A stretch of 64,000 bases of DNA from CAZHEV01 sp964531335 [NCBI: uncultured bacterium] (lineage in GTDB: Bacteria; Eisenbacteria; RBG-16-71-46; CAZHEV01), in the NCBI GenBank assembly GCA_964531335.1, contig CAZHEV010000004.1:171074-235073 (forward strand). Direction: 5' to 3'. Position numbers and translations under genes: made by a program. This document shows positions 50,913 through 60,261 of this stretch, one piece after another (within the stretch, counting starts at the first letter, position 1; each line of letters starts with the position of its first letter). The notes below the pieces were generated by a model. The model saw nothing but the letters and a program-made list of their open reading frames with translations, had not been told where the DNA came from and made no database searches.

Positions 50913-52100
50913 ATGAACAAAAAGAGACTATTCTGGCTCATAGGGATAGCATTCCTCGGCTTTCTCGCCTGGCGGATCGTATCCCTCGTCGCGGGGGGAG
51001 AGGAGCAGGGGGGCGGCCGCTTCGGGAGGCCCCTGGTCGCCGTCGAGGTGGCCCAGGTCAGCTATGAGCCCATCGAGGACACAAGACGTTTCACCGGGAC
51101 TATTTACCCCCTGTACCAGTATGTAGTGGCGCCAAAGGTCTCCGGACGGATCACAAGGCTGAACGTGCGCATCGGCGACTGGGTGGACCGGGGGGAAATC
51201 ATAGCCAAGATTGACGATGCTGAGTACCAGCAGGCGGTCCTGGAGGCGGACGCGAATCTCAGGATAGCCAAGGCGAACCTGGCGGAAGTACAGAGCCAGT
51301 TTGAGCTCGCCAAGCAGGAGCTGGAGCGGGTCCGGTCTCTGCAGGAGAAAGGAATCGCCTCTCCGGCCGAGCTCGACGCGGCGGTGTCCAACTACGATGC
51401 CCTCCAGTCGAGGATAAAACTCGCCCACGCGCAGGTCGAGCAGCGCCAGGCGGCGCTCAACTCCGCCAAGATCCGCCTGGGCTACACGGTACTAAAGGGC
51501 ACGGAGCCGGGCTTTGTCGGAGAACGCTTCGCCGACGAGGGGAACCTGCTCGCGCCCAACTCGCCCGTGGTGTCGATCATAGGGATCGACACGGTGATAG
51601 TCCGCACCACCGTCATCGAACGCGTTTACGGGCAGATCGAAGTGGGCCAGCCCGCCGAGGTGGAGGTGGATGCGTATCCGGGGCGGGCTTTCTCCGGCAC
51701 GGTGTCGCGCATAGCGCCCATGCTCGACGAGGAGTCGCGCGTCGCGAAGATGGAGGTGGAAGTCGCCAACGAATCGCTGCTCCTGAAGCCGGGAATGTTC
51801 TGCGCCGTCGCCGTCAGGCTCGCGGAAAAGGGCTCCGCCCAGGTCGTGCCGGCGCAGGCGGTTGTGAGTCGCGCCGGGCAGACGGGGGTGTTCGTGGTTC
51901 GCGGCGACGAGGCTATCGCCCATTACGTCCCCGTGGAGCTGGGAATCAGCACCGCCGACAAGAGCGAGATCCTGAGGCCGGAGATCGAAGGGCTCGTAGT
52001 CACCCTGGGCCAGCACCTGTTGGAAGAGGGCAGCGGCGTCATACTGCCGGAGGAGCCCGAGGACGATCAGCGCCGGAGAGAAGCGGGGAAGGCCCCGTAA
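50913..52100 (+). CDS. RND efflux periplasmic adaptor (membrane fusion protein)
   Basis: 395 residues. An N-terminal membrane anchor (LFWLIGIAFLGFLAWRIVSL) is followed by lipoyl half-motifs (YVVAPKVSGRITRLNVRIGDWVDRG), an alpha-helical hairpin (NLRIAKANLAEVQSQFELAK...), a beta-barrel region (GNLLAPNSPVVSIIGIDTV) and the membrane-proximal domain (VPAQAVVSRAGQTGVFVV). It bridges the inner-membrane RND pump and TolC. First gene of a three-gene operon; 100 bases separate it from the pump gene. Confidence 0.93.
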   Translation: MNKKRLFWLIGIAFLGFLAWRIVSLVAGGEEQGGGRFGRPLVAVEVAQVSYEPIEDTRRFTGTIYPLYQYVVAPKVSGRITRLNVRIGDWVDRGEIIAKIDDAEYQQAVLEADANLRIAKANLAEVQSQFELAKQELERVRSLQEKGIASPAELDAAVSNYDALQSRIKLAHAQVEQRQAALNSAKIRLGYTVLKGTEPGFVGERFADEGNLLAPNSPVVSIIGIDTVIVRTTVIERVYGQIEVGQPAEVEVDAYPGRAFSGTVSRIAPMLDEESRVAKMEVEVANESLLLKPGMFCAVAVRLAEKGSAQVVPAQAVVSRAGQTGVFVVRGDEAIAHYVPVELGISTADKSEILRPEIEGLVVTLGQHLLEEGSGVILPEEPEDDQRRREAGKAP

Positions 52101-52200
52101 GAACGGCGGCCTCCCGAGCCGTTCGCCGGCCCGGGGAGGCGGTTTCAGTGCGCGGCCTGCGCGGCGGGTCCGGTCGAAAAAGCAGTGAAGGGTTGAGTCG

Positions 52201-55200
52201 ATGAACATCGCCATGGGGCCGGTCAAGCGGCCCGTTTTGACCTTTGTCGTATTCCTGATAGTCATAGTGCTGGGCGTGGTGTCGCTTTCCAGGTTGTCGA
52301 TAGACCTCATGCCCGAGGTCACCTATCCCGCCATTTCAGTCATCACCGACTACGGGAACGTGGGGCCTCAGGAGATGGAGGAGCTGGTCACCCGCCCGCT
52401 CGAAGAGGCTCTTGCCGCCGTGCAGGGCGTGGAGGAAATCACCTCAAGCTCCACGGAGGGGCGCAGCATGGTCAGGGTGGCCTTCGATTGGGGCACCGAC
52501 CTGGACGTGGCCGCGAACGATATCCGAGATCGAGTGGACCGGGCGATGGGGCGGCTGCCCGAGGATATAGAGCGGCCCATGATAAGGAAGTTCGACCTGT
52601 CCGCCTTCCCCATCCTCATCCTGGGCGTGTCCAGCCGGATGGACCCCCTCGATCTGCGCCAGCTCGTCGAGGACCAGGTAAAGTACCGGCTCGAGCGCAC
52701 GCCCGGCGTGGCCGCCGTGGACATCTGGGGCGGACTGAACCGAGAGATACACGTCGAGCTTCAGGGCGAGCAGCTAAAGGCGCTCGGGCTCTCGACGGAC
52801 CAGATACTTGCTGCGCTTCGAAACGAGAACAGGAACATACCGGCCGGCCTCTACGACAGAGGCAACTTCGAGATCCTGATGCGAACGCAGGGCGAGTTCA
52901 CCTCTCTTGAGGAGATCGAGAACACGGTCGTCACGTTGCGCCAGGGCACGCCGATACGCATCGGCGACGTGGCGCACGTGGTCGACTCGTGGGAGGAGAT
53001 CCGCCGGGTCATCCGCATAGACGGGAATCCGGGCCTGCGCATATCGGTGAGCAAGCAGTCGGGTGCAAACACGGTGAGCGTCGCCGAGGCGGCGAAGGAG
53101 GAGATCGAGCGGATAAACCGCGACCTGCCCCAACTCCAGCTCATCCCTCTCATCGACACGTCCAAGTACATACGCCGGTCCATAAGCAATGTGGGAAACG
53201 CTACGGCCGCCGGCGGCATACTGGCCGTGATCGTCCTTTTCCTGTTCTTGCGGAACCTGTCGAGCACCGCCATCATCGCCACGGCTATTCCGATCTCGGT
53301 GACCGCGACCTTCGGACTGATGTACTTCGCGGGTCTCACGTTGAATATCATGACCTTCGGAGGGCTGGCCCTGGGCATCGGCATGTTGGTGGACAGCTCC
53401 ATAGTCGTTCTCGAGAACATATACCGTCACAGGGAGCGGGGCGGATCGCCCGAGAAAAGCGCCCTGGAGGGAACGTCCGAGGTGTGGTCTGCCATTCTGG
53501 CGAGCATACTGACGACCATTGTCGTCTTCCTGCCGGTCGTGTTCATACGCGGCATGTCCGGCACCATGTACAAGCAGATGGCTTACGTCGTGAGCTTTTC
53601 GCTTCTGTGCTCCCTGGTGGTGGCGCTGACTTTGATACCGATGCTGGCGTCGCGGTTTTTGCGCTACAGGCCTCCGAACCCGCAAAGGGCCGCAAGCCGG
53701 CTGGGCAGGGTGTATGTCCTGAGCGAGAACACCTTCCGGCGCGTCGAGGCCCGTTACAGTCGCCTTCTGAAGTGGGCTCTCGACCATAAGAGGGTCGTCG
53801 TGGGCGCCACGGTGGTCCTCTTCATCGTGTCGATAGTGCTGATAAGGTTCATCGGCGTGGAGCTCATGCCCGCGGCCGACGAAGGAGAGGCACGCATCGA
53901 TCTGGAGATGGCGGTTGGGACGAGGCTCGAGGTCATAGACCAGGCCACCCGCACCGTCGAGGAGGTGGTCCGCCGGGAGGTGCCGGAGATGGTTTCCATG
54001 CTCTCCAGGGTGGGCGGCGGGGGCTGGCGCTCTAGAGGGGGGCATACGGCCCAGTTGAGGATCACGCTCGTGCCCCGGGCGGAGAGGACCCGAAGCAGCG
54101 AGGAGGTGGCGAACGATCTCCGGCAGGCCCTGAGCGGCATCCCGGGTCTGACCGTCCGCACCCGCGCCGGGCAGGGGCTGTTCCTGCTGAGGCTGGGCTC
54201 CTCCGACAGCGACAACGTAAGCGTCGAGGTGCGAGGATACGATCTGGAGACCGCCCACAGGCTGGCGAAGACGGTCGAGGAGCTCGTCAAGACCGTGCCG
54301 GGCATTACGGACACGAGGGTCAGCCGGGAAGAGGGCACGCCGGAGCGGCTCATCCGCATCGACCGCCAGAAGGCTGCCGACCTGGGGCTTACGGTGTCGC
54401 GCATCGGAGAGGCGCTCCAGACCGCCATAGGCGGCACTTATGCCTCTTATTTCCGCGAAGGGGGCGAGCAGTATCGCATACTTGTGCGCTTGAGCGAAGA
54501 GGACCGCAAAGACCTCGCGGACCTGCTGGACCTGACCGTCATAAACAACAGAGGCGAGCCTGTCATCCTTCGCAATGTAGTACGGACGGTGGCCCAGGAG
54601 GGCCCTGTCAGGCTGGAGAGGAAGGACCAGGAGAGGACGATCACGGTGAACGCCAACTTCACCGGCCGGGACATGGGGTCCGTGATATCCGATATCAGAG
54701 AGCGGTTGCGCGCCGTGCCCGTGCCGAAGGACTTCGCAGTCCTTTTCGGAGGCGACTACGAGGAGCAGCAGAAGGCCTCCCGCGAGCTCATGCTCAGCTT
54801 CATCCTCGCCATCGTGCTCGTCTACCTGGTCATGGCCGGGCAGTTCGAGTCTTTCAGGGATCCTTTCGTGGTGTTGTTCTCGATCCCCATGGCGATAATA
54901 GGCATCGTGCTGACCATGATACTTACAGGCACGATCTTCAGCATACAGGCGTACATAGGATGTATCATGCTGGCCGGCATCGTCGTAAACAACGCCATCC
55001 TTCTTGTGGATTACACCAACCAGCTTCGCCGAAACGCCGGGATGGATCTTACCGAGGCCGTCATGGTCGCCGGCTCGCGCCGGCTGCGGCCGATACTCAT
55101 GACCACGTTGACGACCGTACTGGGACTTCTGCCGCTCTCGTTCGGTCTCGGAGAAGGCGGTGAAGCCCAGGCCCCGTTGGCCCGCGTGGTAATCGGGGGG

Positions 55201-55320
55201 CTGCTCAGCTCCACCTTGATCACATTGGTTCTGGTCCCCGTGATGTACAGCGTGCTCGAGCGCAGGCTCAAGTCGCGCGAGGCGCGGCTCAGCGGGGACG
55301 GATTAGGAGAGAGATCATGA
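52201..55320 (+). CDS. RND efflux transporter, inner-membrane pump
   Basis: 1039 residues, standard. Twelve transmembrane helices with two large periplasmic loops. The start VKRPVLTFVVFLIVIVLGVV is typical; TM4 carries GGLALGIGMLVDSSIVVLEN with the proton-relay Asp, and TM10-11 IGCIMLAGIVVNNAILLVD. It belongs to the HAE-1/AcrB-like group (drug, lipid or detergent export) rather than the heavy-metal CusA group, since no Met relay is evident. Substrate unknown. It overlaps the tolC-type gene by 4 bases. Confidence 0.95.
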   Translation: MNIAMGPVKRPVLTFVVFLIVIVLGVVSLSRLSIDLMPEVTYPAISVITDYGNVGPQEMEELVTRPLEEALAAVQGVEEITSSSTEGRSMVRVAFDWGTDLDVAANDIRDRVDRAMGRLPEDIERPMIRKFDLSAFPILILGVSSRMDPLDLRQLVEDQVKYRLERTPGVAAVDIWGGLNREIHVELQGEQLKALGLSTDQILAALRNENRNIPAGLYDRGNFEILMRTQGEFTSLEEIENTVVTLRQGTPIRIGDVAHVVDSWEEIRRVIRIDGNPGLRISVSKQSGANTVSVAEAAKEEIERINRDLPQLQLIPLIDTSKYIRRSISNVGNATAAGGILAVIVLFLFLRNLSSTAIIATAIPISVTATFGLMYFAGLTLNIMTFGGLALGIGMLVDSSIVVLENIYRHRERGGSPEKSALEGTSEVWSAILASILTTIVVFLPVVFIRGMSGTMYKQMAYVVSFSLLCSLVVALTLIPMLASRFLRYRPPNPQRAASRLGRVYVLSENTFRRVEARYSRLLKWALDHKRVVVGATVVLFIVSIVLIRFIGVELMPAADEGEARIDLEMAVGTRLEVIDQATRTVEEVVRREVPEMVSMLSRVGGGGWRSRGGHTAQLRITLVPRAERTRSSEEVANDLRQALSGIPGLTVRTRAGQGLFLLRLGSSDSDNVSVEVRGYDLETAHRLAKTVEELVKTVPGITDTRVSREEGTPERLIRIDRQKAADLGLTVSRIGEALQTAIGGTYASYFREGGEQYRILVRLSEEDRKDLADLLDLTVINNRGEPVILRNVVRTVAQEGPVRLERKDQERTITVNANFTGRDMGSVISDIRERLRAVPVPKDFAVLFGGDYEEQQKASRELMLSFILAIVLVYLVMAGQFESFRDPFVVLFSIPMAIIGIVLTMILTGTIFSIQAYIGCIMLAGIVVNNAILLVDYTNQLRRNAGMDLTEAVMVAGSRRLRPILMTTLTTVLGLLPLSFGLGEGGEAQAPLARVVIGGLLSSTLITLVLVPVMYSVLERRLKSREARLSGDGLGERS

Positions 55321-56831
55321 CACGGGCTCCGTTGCCGGTTCTGCTGGCCTGCGGGCTGCTGTTTCCGAGTTGCGGGTGGGCCGGGCCGGCTCCTGTCACA
55401 TCCCCGACGGGACCCGACACCCTTTCGCTGGGGTTGCAGGAGACGATACTGACGGCTCTGGAGCGCAACCCTACCGTGGCAATACAGCGCGTGGACCCCG
55501 AGATAGCGGACACCTACTACCGGGAAGAACGAGCCGCTTTCGATCCCGAGCTTTCCTTCTCGGCCGGCAAGAGCAAGACCAAGAGCGAGCGGTTCCTGGG
55601 ATCGAGGCCGGAGCCTTTCGAGCTTACCTCGGAGCGGGTACAGTACGATCTTTCCATAAGCCAGGACCTGCCCGTCGGAACTACGATATCTGCGGACGCC
55701 TCGATAAGCGGATCGATATCCAGCATCTACACGGACCAGTACACCGGGCGCATAGGCATGACCATCACGCAGTCACTGCTGCGGGGCCTGGGCGCCGGAT
55801 ACAACCTGGCCAACCTGCGAAAGGCGCGCATCGACGTCGAGATCTCCGAGCTGGAGCTGAAGGCCGTCGCCGAGCAATTGACCGCCGATGTCGAGAATGC
55901 CTACTGGGACCTCTATCTGGCGAAGCAGGAGATCCGGATCCAGCGCAGGTCGCTCGAGCTTGCCGAACGGCAGATGGACGAGTCCAGGGAGCGGATCGCG
56001 GTAGGCAAGCTGCCGGAGCTGGAGCTGGCCGCGGTCCAGGCGGAGGTGGCCACGCGCAAGGAGGCGCTGATCGACGCTCAGAGCCGCTACGAGCAAGCCC
56101 GGCTGCATCTGTTGTTTCTCTTGAATCCGACCAGGCGGAGCAACTGGGACCTGGTGCCCGTTGCGACGGATCGGCCGTTCGTGCCCGTTGACACATTGGA
56201 CACCGTTCATACTCACGAGGACTTGGCGTCGAGGTACAGGCCGGACCTCAGGCAGGCGCGGTTGGATCTGGAAAAGAACGAGCTGGACATAGCGCGGACG
56301 AGAAACGGGTTGCTGCCGAGGCTGGACCTTTTCGTCACGCTCGGAAAGACGAGGTACGCGCAGTCCTTCAGCGAGGGCACTCCGGATCTGGGAAGCCCTT
56401 TCTACGATATTTCAGCCGGCGTGACGTTTGACTTCCCCATAGTCAACCGGGGGGCGCGAGCGGAGCGCGCCCGATCCAAGCACGCGAGGGAGCAGCTCGA
56501 GCTGGCGCTTCAGAACATGGAGCGACTGGTGCAGCACGACGTGCGCTCCGCCTACGTGGAGGTCCTGCGATCGCGCGAGCAGATAGAGGCTACTCAGGTG
56601 GCCAGCGATCTCCAGGAGAAGAAAGCCGCCGCCGAGCTGGAGAAATACCGGGTGGGAAAGTCGACGAACTTCCTCGTGCTGCAGGCCCAGCGCGATCTGA
56701 TCGAGAGCCAGCTCGATGAAGCGCGCGCCAAAGTCGCATACTTGGACGCCCTCGTGAACCTCTACCTGATGGAGGGCACCCTTCTGGAGAGGAGGGGAAT
56801 CCGCTCCTACGGCCCCGACGGCGAAGATTGA
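55317..56831 (+). CDS. TolC-family outer-membrane efflux protein
   Basis: 504 residues. Signal peptide with a Cys-containing hydrophobic start (LPVLLACGLLFPSCGWAGPA; it could be a lipoprotein). Two repeats of the TolC alpha-helical/beta fold: LSLGLQETILTALERNPTV near 39, QSLLRGLGAGYNLANLRKAR, ENAYWDLYLAKQEI, then LRQARLDLEKNELDIARTRN and DFPIVNRGARAERARSKHAR. It forms the outer-membrane duct for the preceding RND pair and completes a tripartite pump. Confidence 0.92.
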   Translation: MTRAPLPVLLACGLLFPSCGWAGPAPVTSPTGPDTLSLGLQETILTALERNPTVAIQRVDPEIADTYYREERAAFDPELSFSAGKSKTKSERFLGSRPEPFELTSERVQYDLSISQDLPVGTTISADASISGSISSIYTDQYTGRIGMTITQSLLRGLGAGYNLANLRKARIDVEISELELKAVAEQLTADVENAYWDLYLAKQEIRIQRRSLELAERQMDESRERIAVGKLPELELAAVQAEVATRKEALIDAQSRYEQARLHLLFLLNPTRRSNWDLVPVATDRPFVPVDTLDTVHTHEDLASRYRPDLRQARLDLEKNELDIARTRNGLLPRLDLFVTLGKTRYAQSFSEGTPDLGSPFYDISAGVTFDFPIVNRGARAERARSKHAREQLELALQNMERLVQHDVRSAYVEVLRSREQIEATQVASDLQEKKAAAELEKYRVGKSTNFLVLQAQRDLIESQLDEARAKVAYLDALVNLYLMEGTLLERRGIRSYGPDGED

Positions 56832-57074
56832 GGGCCGCGCGTCCCCCTGGCCCCCCCCCCCGCGGAATGCTGCTCGCGGGCCTGAGGTCAACTCACCGGC
56901 GCAAGCCGCGGCGCGCTGCGATCGGCCTCTAGCGGCGGCCGGATCTCTCGCCGCCGCCGCCCGGCGGATTCTACGCGAAAGCCTTGGGGCTCTGGCCCCT
57001 CGGCGTTTGCTCTGCTATAGTCGTGAGGTTCTGTTTTTACGGCTTGGTCTTCGGCTATGTGAGGAGCAACCTTT

Positions 57075-58553
57075 ATGGCGGAGAAGAAAAGGCACGATTA
57101 CGATTTGGGCGAGATTGCCCGCCGGGCGATGTTGGAACGCGGCCTGGCGCCGGATTTCGAAGCAAAGGTGCTGCGTGAGCTCGAGAGGATAGAAGGTCCG
57201 GTAATCGAGGAGGATGAGTCGATCCGGGATCTCAGGGCCCTTCCCTGGTGCTCGATAGACAACGACGACTCGGAGGACCTGGATCAGATCACCGCGGCCG
57301 AGGAGCTGGGAAACGGCTCGGTCAAGGTCATGGTGGCTATCGCGGACGTGGACGCGGCGGTGGAGAAAGGGACGGCCATAGACGGTCACGCTGAGAAGAA
57401 CACCACGTCGGTGTACACGGGCGTAAAGATCTTCCCGATGCTGCCCGAGAAGCTCTCGACCGACCTAACGTCTCTTTCCGAGGGAGAGGAGCGATCGGCG
57501 GTAGTCGTCGAGATGGTGGTGGACGCAAAGGGCGTGGTGGGCGAGTCCGACGTCTACAGGGCGGTCGTGGTCAACAAGGCCAAGCTCGCTTATGATGCGG
57601 TGTCCGATTGGCTTGAAGGAAAGGGGAACGGGGGCGCGGGGGATGAGCTCTCGTCGGTCGAGGGCCTCGAGGGACAGATCAGGATCCAGGACGATGCGGC
57701 TCAGAGAATGAGAAGTCTGCGCCACGAGCGCGGGGCTCTGGAGTTCGAGACCATCGAGCCGCGCGCAGTGGTCAGGGACAATAAGGTTATAGATCTCGTT
57801 CACGTGGGAAAGAACCGCGCCCGCGAGCTCATAGAGGACTTCATGATCGGGGCCAACGGGGTCGCGGCGAGGTACCTGGACGAGCGCGGATACGCCTCCG
57901 TCCGGAGGGTGGTGCGCTCGCCGAAGCGATGGGGCAGGATAGTGGAGACCGCGGCCGACAACGGCTACGAGCTGCCGGCGGAGCCTGATTCCAGGGCATT
58001 GGGCAAGTTCCTTCGACAGATGCGGCGTAAGGACCCGGAGAGGTTCCCCGACCTCTCGTTGACCGTGATCAAGCTCATGGGCTCCGGGGAGTACGTTCTC
58101 GATCTTCCCAAACAGGAGTCTCCGGGGCACTTCGGCCTGGCCGTCCGCGACTACGCCCATTCGACGGCGCCCAATCGCAGATTCCCGGATCTCATCATCC
58201 AGCGTCTCTTGAAGGCCGCCGTCCGCGGGAACAAGAGCCCTTACGGGAAAGACGAGCTTCGCTGGCTGGCCGAGCATTGCACCAAGCAGGAGAACGCGGC
58301 GGACAAGGTAGAGCGCCAGGTGAGGAAGTCAGCGTCAGCCCTGGTCATACGCGACAGAGTCGGAGACTACTTCGACGGCATAGTGACGGGCGCCTCGCAG
58401 AAGGGGACATGGGCGAGGGTCTTCAATCCGCCCGTCGAGGGCAAGGTGGCGCACAACTGGGAAGGGCTCGACGTGGGCGATAAAGTCAGGCTGAAGCTAA
58501 TAGGCGTCGACATCCCGAGGGGATTCATAGATTTCGTAAAGGTCGGGCCCTGA
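57075..58553 (+). CDS. RNB-domain exoribonuclease (RNase II/R-like, short form)
   Basis: 492 residues. RNB catalytic core: SIDNDDSEDLDQITAAEE near 60 with the Mg-binding Asp cluster, then VMVAIADVDAAVEKGTAID, KIFPMLPEKLSTDLTSLSEGEERSA-type segment, FMIGANGVAARYLDERG near 256, and YAHSTAPNRRFPDLIIQR near 355. A C-terminal S1-like stretch (YFDGIVTGASQKGTWARVF) follows. It lacks the N-terminal cold-shock domains of RNase II/R, so it is a trimmed version that degrades RNA 3' to 5'. Confidence 0.9.
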   Translation: MAEKKRHDYDLGEIARRAMLERGLAPDFEAKVLRELERIEGPVIEEDESIRDLRALPWCSIDNDDSEDLDQITAAEELGNGSVKVMVAIADVDAAVEKGTAIDGHAEKNTTSVYTGVKIFPMLPEKLSTDLTSLSEGEERSAVVVEMVVDAKGVVGESDVYRAVVVNKAKLAYDAVSDWLEGKGNGGAGDELSSVEGLEGQIRIQDDAAQRMRSLRHERGALEFETIEPRAVVRDNKVIDLVHVGKNRARELIEDFMIGANGVAARYLDERGYASVRRVVRSPKRWGRIVETAADNGYELPAEPDSRALGKFLRQMRRKDPERFPDLSLTVIKLMGSGEYVLDLPKQESPGHFGLAVRDYAHSTAPNRRFPDLIIQRLLKAAVRGNKSPYGKDELRWLAEHCTKQENAADKVERQVRKSASALVIRDRVGDYFDGIVTGASQKGTWARVFNPPVEGKVAHNWEGLDVGDKVRLKLIGVDIPRGFIDFVKVGP

Positions 58554-58616
58554 CCACAGGCCATTGTCCGGCGCCGACACTGCTCGCGCGCTCGATCGAA
58601 GGCCTGCGGCCGGAAG

Positions 58617-59264
58617 CTACCTGTAGAGCGACTTCAGGCGCCCCCAAGTGCTCTTGTCCAGGGGCGTGCCCGTGCACGGATTGTAACCGTCTTTGCCGAA
58701 CCCCACGCATCCGAACATGCCGGGGTGGGTGAGCTGATTGCAGTTGGAGGATCCGTCGCACCACTCGGCGTATCCGTAGCTCGGATGCTCGCAGGTGCAC
58801 ATCTCGCTCGTGCCCGCGTAGACGAATACGTCGAGTATTCCCATCGTCAGATGCGGGTCGGTCTGCGCGAAATACCACGACTGATAGATCCCCTCATCGC
58901 TTCCCGGCCAACCCGAGGTGGGAGTCTGAACGTCCGAACAGCTCGTCCAGCCGTAGAAGTAGAACGGGCCTTCGCAGCACAATCCATACTTGGTGGACTT
59001 GACGGAGGTCGTCAGATTCAGCCCGAGCACGTAGACGTCATAGCGACCGGGACCGGAGGGCGCGTTTACCGACACGTCTCCCCAAGGGGTGTCGTTGCAG
59101 TTCTGGATGGAGAAGCCGCAGTCGTTCCCCTGAGAGTTGTGGGGCCCGGCGTAGTGCAGCCCCCAGGTCTTGTCGTATATGGGATTGGCGCGGGCGTCGC
59201 CGGCCACCGCTACGGCCAGGACCGGTAGGGCGAGGGTCAGGAAAAGCAGTAGCGTCTTTCTCAT
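58617..59264 (-). CDS. Secreted Cys-rich protein, unknown family
   Basis: 215 residues. A clear signal peptide (LLLFLTLALPVLAVAVAGDARA) gives a mature protein with about a dozen cysteines (NDCGFSIQNC, YGLCCEGPF, SEMCTCEHP, WCDGSSNCN). A beta-sandwich-like middle (GRYDVYVLGLNL, GILDVFVYAGTSE) leads to a tail GYNPCTGTPLDKSTWGRLKS. Ending in P-x-x-x-STWG-x-x-K-x-L-Y-R recurs in exported proteins of uncultured FCB-like bacteria (from memory, not searched). Second gene after the promoter at 60039-60067. Confidence 0.7.
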   Translation of the reverse strand: MRKTLLLFLTLALPVLAVAVAGDARANPIYDKTWGLHYAGPHNSQGNDCGFSIQNCNDTPWGDVSVNAPSGPGRYDVYVLGLNLTTSVKSTKYGLCCEGPFYFYGWTSCSDVQTPTSGWPGSDEGIYQSWYFAQTDPHLTMGILDVFVYAGTSEMCTCEHPSYGYAEWCDGSSNCNQLTHPGMFGCVGFGKDGYNPCTGTPLDKSTWGRLKSLYR

Positions 59265-59313
59265 GCTGAAGCCTCCTTTGCCGCTGGCTCGTCGGAAGGC
59301 GGGCTGTCATTGC

Positions 59314-59982
59314 TCATTTTCTTGATTCGCCATGCCAGCTCACGATGATGTCGTGGTCCGGCATGAAGTCGGTCGTCTCATACACGTGGAAGGTCTTTCC
59401 CTTCGATGTCCTCTCCTCGAAAGGGTAGTTGAAGTCTATATTCTCGGCGCCCTCGGGCAGGTGGACCTCGAAAACGGCGTGGCTGAGCGGGTGTCCCCAG
59501 CCCTGCGTGGAGGTCACGATGTAGCGGACATAGTGCGCCAGAAGCGCCTGCCTGTACACCACCCGCACTTCCAGCCCCTCCTTGGGACAGGGGGGCAGGG
59601 TCCAGCGGGCGACACGCCGGCGGGGGATGTCTTTGTAATCGAGCGGATACCACTTCCCGCGGGGTATGCGGTACTCGAAGCTGACGGCGCGCGCCCCGCC
59701 GAGCAACGTATCGGCCGGGTAGGGGTACAGCAAATCGGTCTTCGAGGCCTTCGACGGTCTGCACACGAATCTGTAAAGGCTCTGCACCTCGACGGAGTCC
59801 TCTTGCACGAAGATGCGCACTATCTCGGAGTCGAAGCGAAGCGGCCGTTGCTTCTTGGAGTCCTCCTGTGTGGACGCCGGGGCGGCCGCGACCGCAATCA
59901 ATACCAGCGCGACGGCCAGTGCCGGCGCTGATACTCGGAACGACTTCCTGCGGGTGGCGGTTCGTGATGAGTAGGGGGCCAT
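59314..59982 (-). CDS. Secreted protein of unknown function
   Basis: 222 residues. A basic N-region and hydrophobic core (ALAVALVLIAVAAAPAST) form a signal peptide. The mature part is beta-rich with RFDSEIVRIFVQEDSVEVQS, VFEVHLPEGAENIDFNYPF and TTDFMPDHDIIVSWHGES, similar in style to a single Ig-like or DUF4424-like domain. GAGGAAG precedes the ATG and a strong promoter sits 57 bases upstream. It is followed 49 bases later by the Cys-rich secreted protein. I do not recognise a specific family. Confidence 0.68.
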   Translation of the reverse strand: MAPYSSRTATRRKSFRVSAPALAVALVLIAVAAAPASTQEDSKKQRPLRFDSEIVRIFVQEDSVEVQSLYRFVCRPSKASKTDLLYPYPADTLLGGARAVSFEYRIPRGKWYPLDYKDIPRRRVARWTLPPCPKEGLEVRVVYRQALLAHYVRYIVTSTQGWGHPLSHAVFEVHLPEGAENIDFNYPFEERTSKGKTFHVYETTDFMPDHDIIVSWHGESRK

Positions 59983-60038
59983 TTGGCGCTTCCTCGGGTG
60001 CGGTGCGGTCGGTATCGACGTCTTGGCGTCTGTTAAAT

Positions 60039-60067
60039 ATTATATACAAAATCCACGCCAACATCAA
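60039..60067 (-). promoter_or_regulatory. Strong promoter of the secreted-protein pair
   Basis: Minus strand TTGATG (60062-60067), 17-base spacer, perfect TATAAT (60039-60044). Leader of about 50 bases to the ATG at 59982. Confidence 0.7.
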
Positions 60068-60193
60068 GATCAACAGATCTTTGCGCCGGGACTCGGGGGC
60101 GCCCGCTGCGGCCTCTCGCCTTTTCGCGTCTCCGCGGTCCGGGCCGGGGACCGATTCCGTCGCGGCCCATACGGTGCCGTACAGGGCCCGACA

Positions 60194-60228
60194 CGAAGAG
60201 ACCCGGGGGCGTGGCCCGGGTCTCTTCG
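60194..60228 (-). terminator. Terminator hairpin after the S9 peptidase gene
   Basis: A perfect 14-bp inverted repeat CGAAGAGACCCGGG / CCCGGGTCTCTTCG with a 7-base loop, 33 bases after the peptidase stop. It has no T tract; the stem alone is very stable. Confidence 0.6.
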
Positions 60229-60261
60229 CAAGGACTGTGTCGTGCGGCGCCTCCCGGCCGT

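Noticed and set aside
52774-54258. Long minus-strand frame (494 codons) opposite the RND pump
   Set aside because: Antisense shadow of a clear RND gene with no motif of its own.
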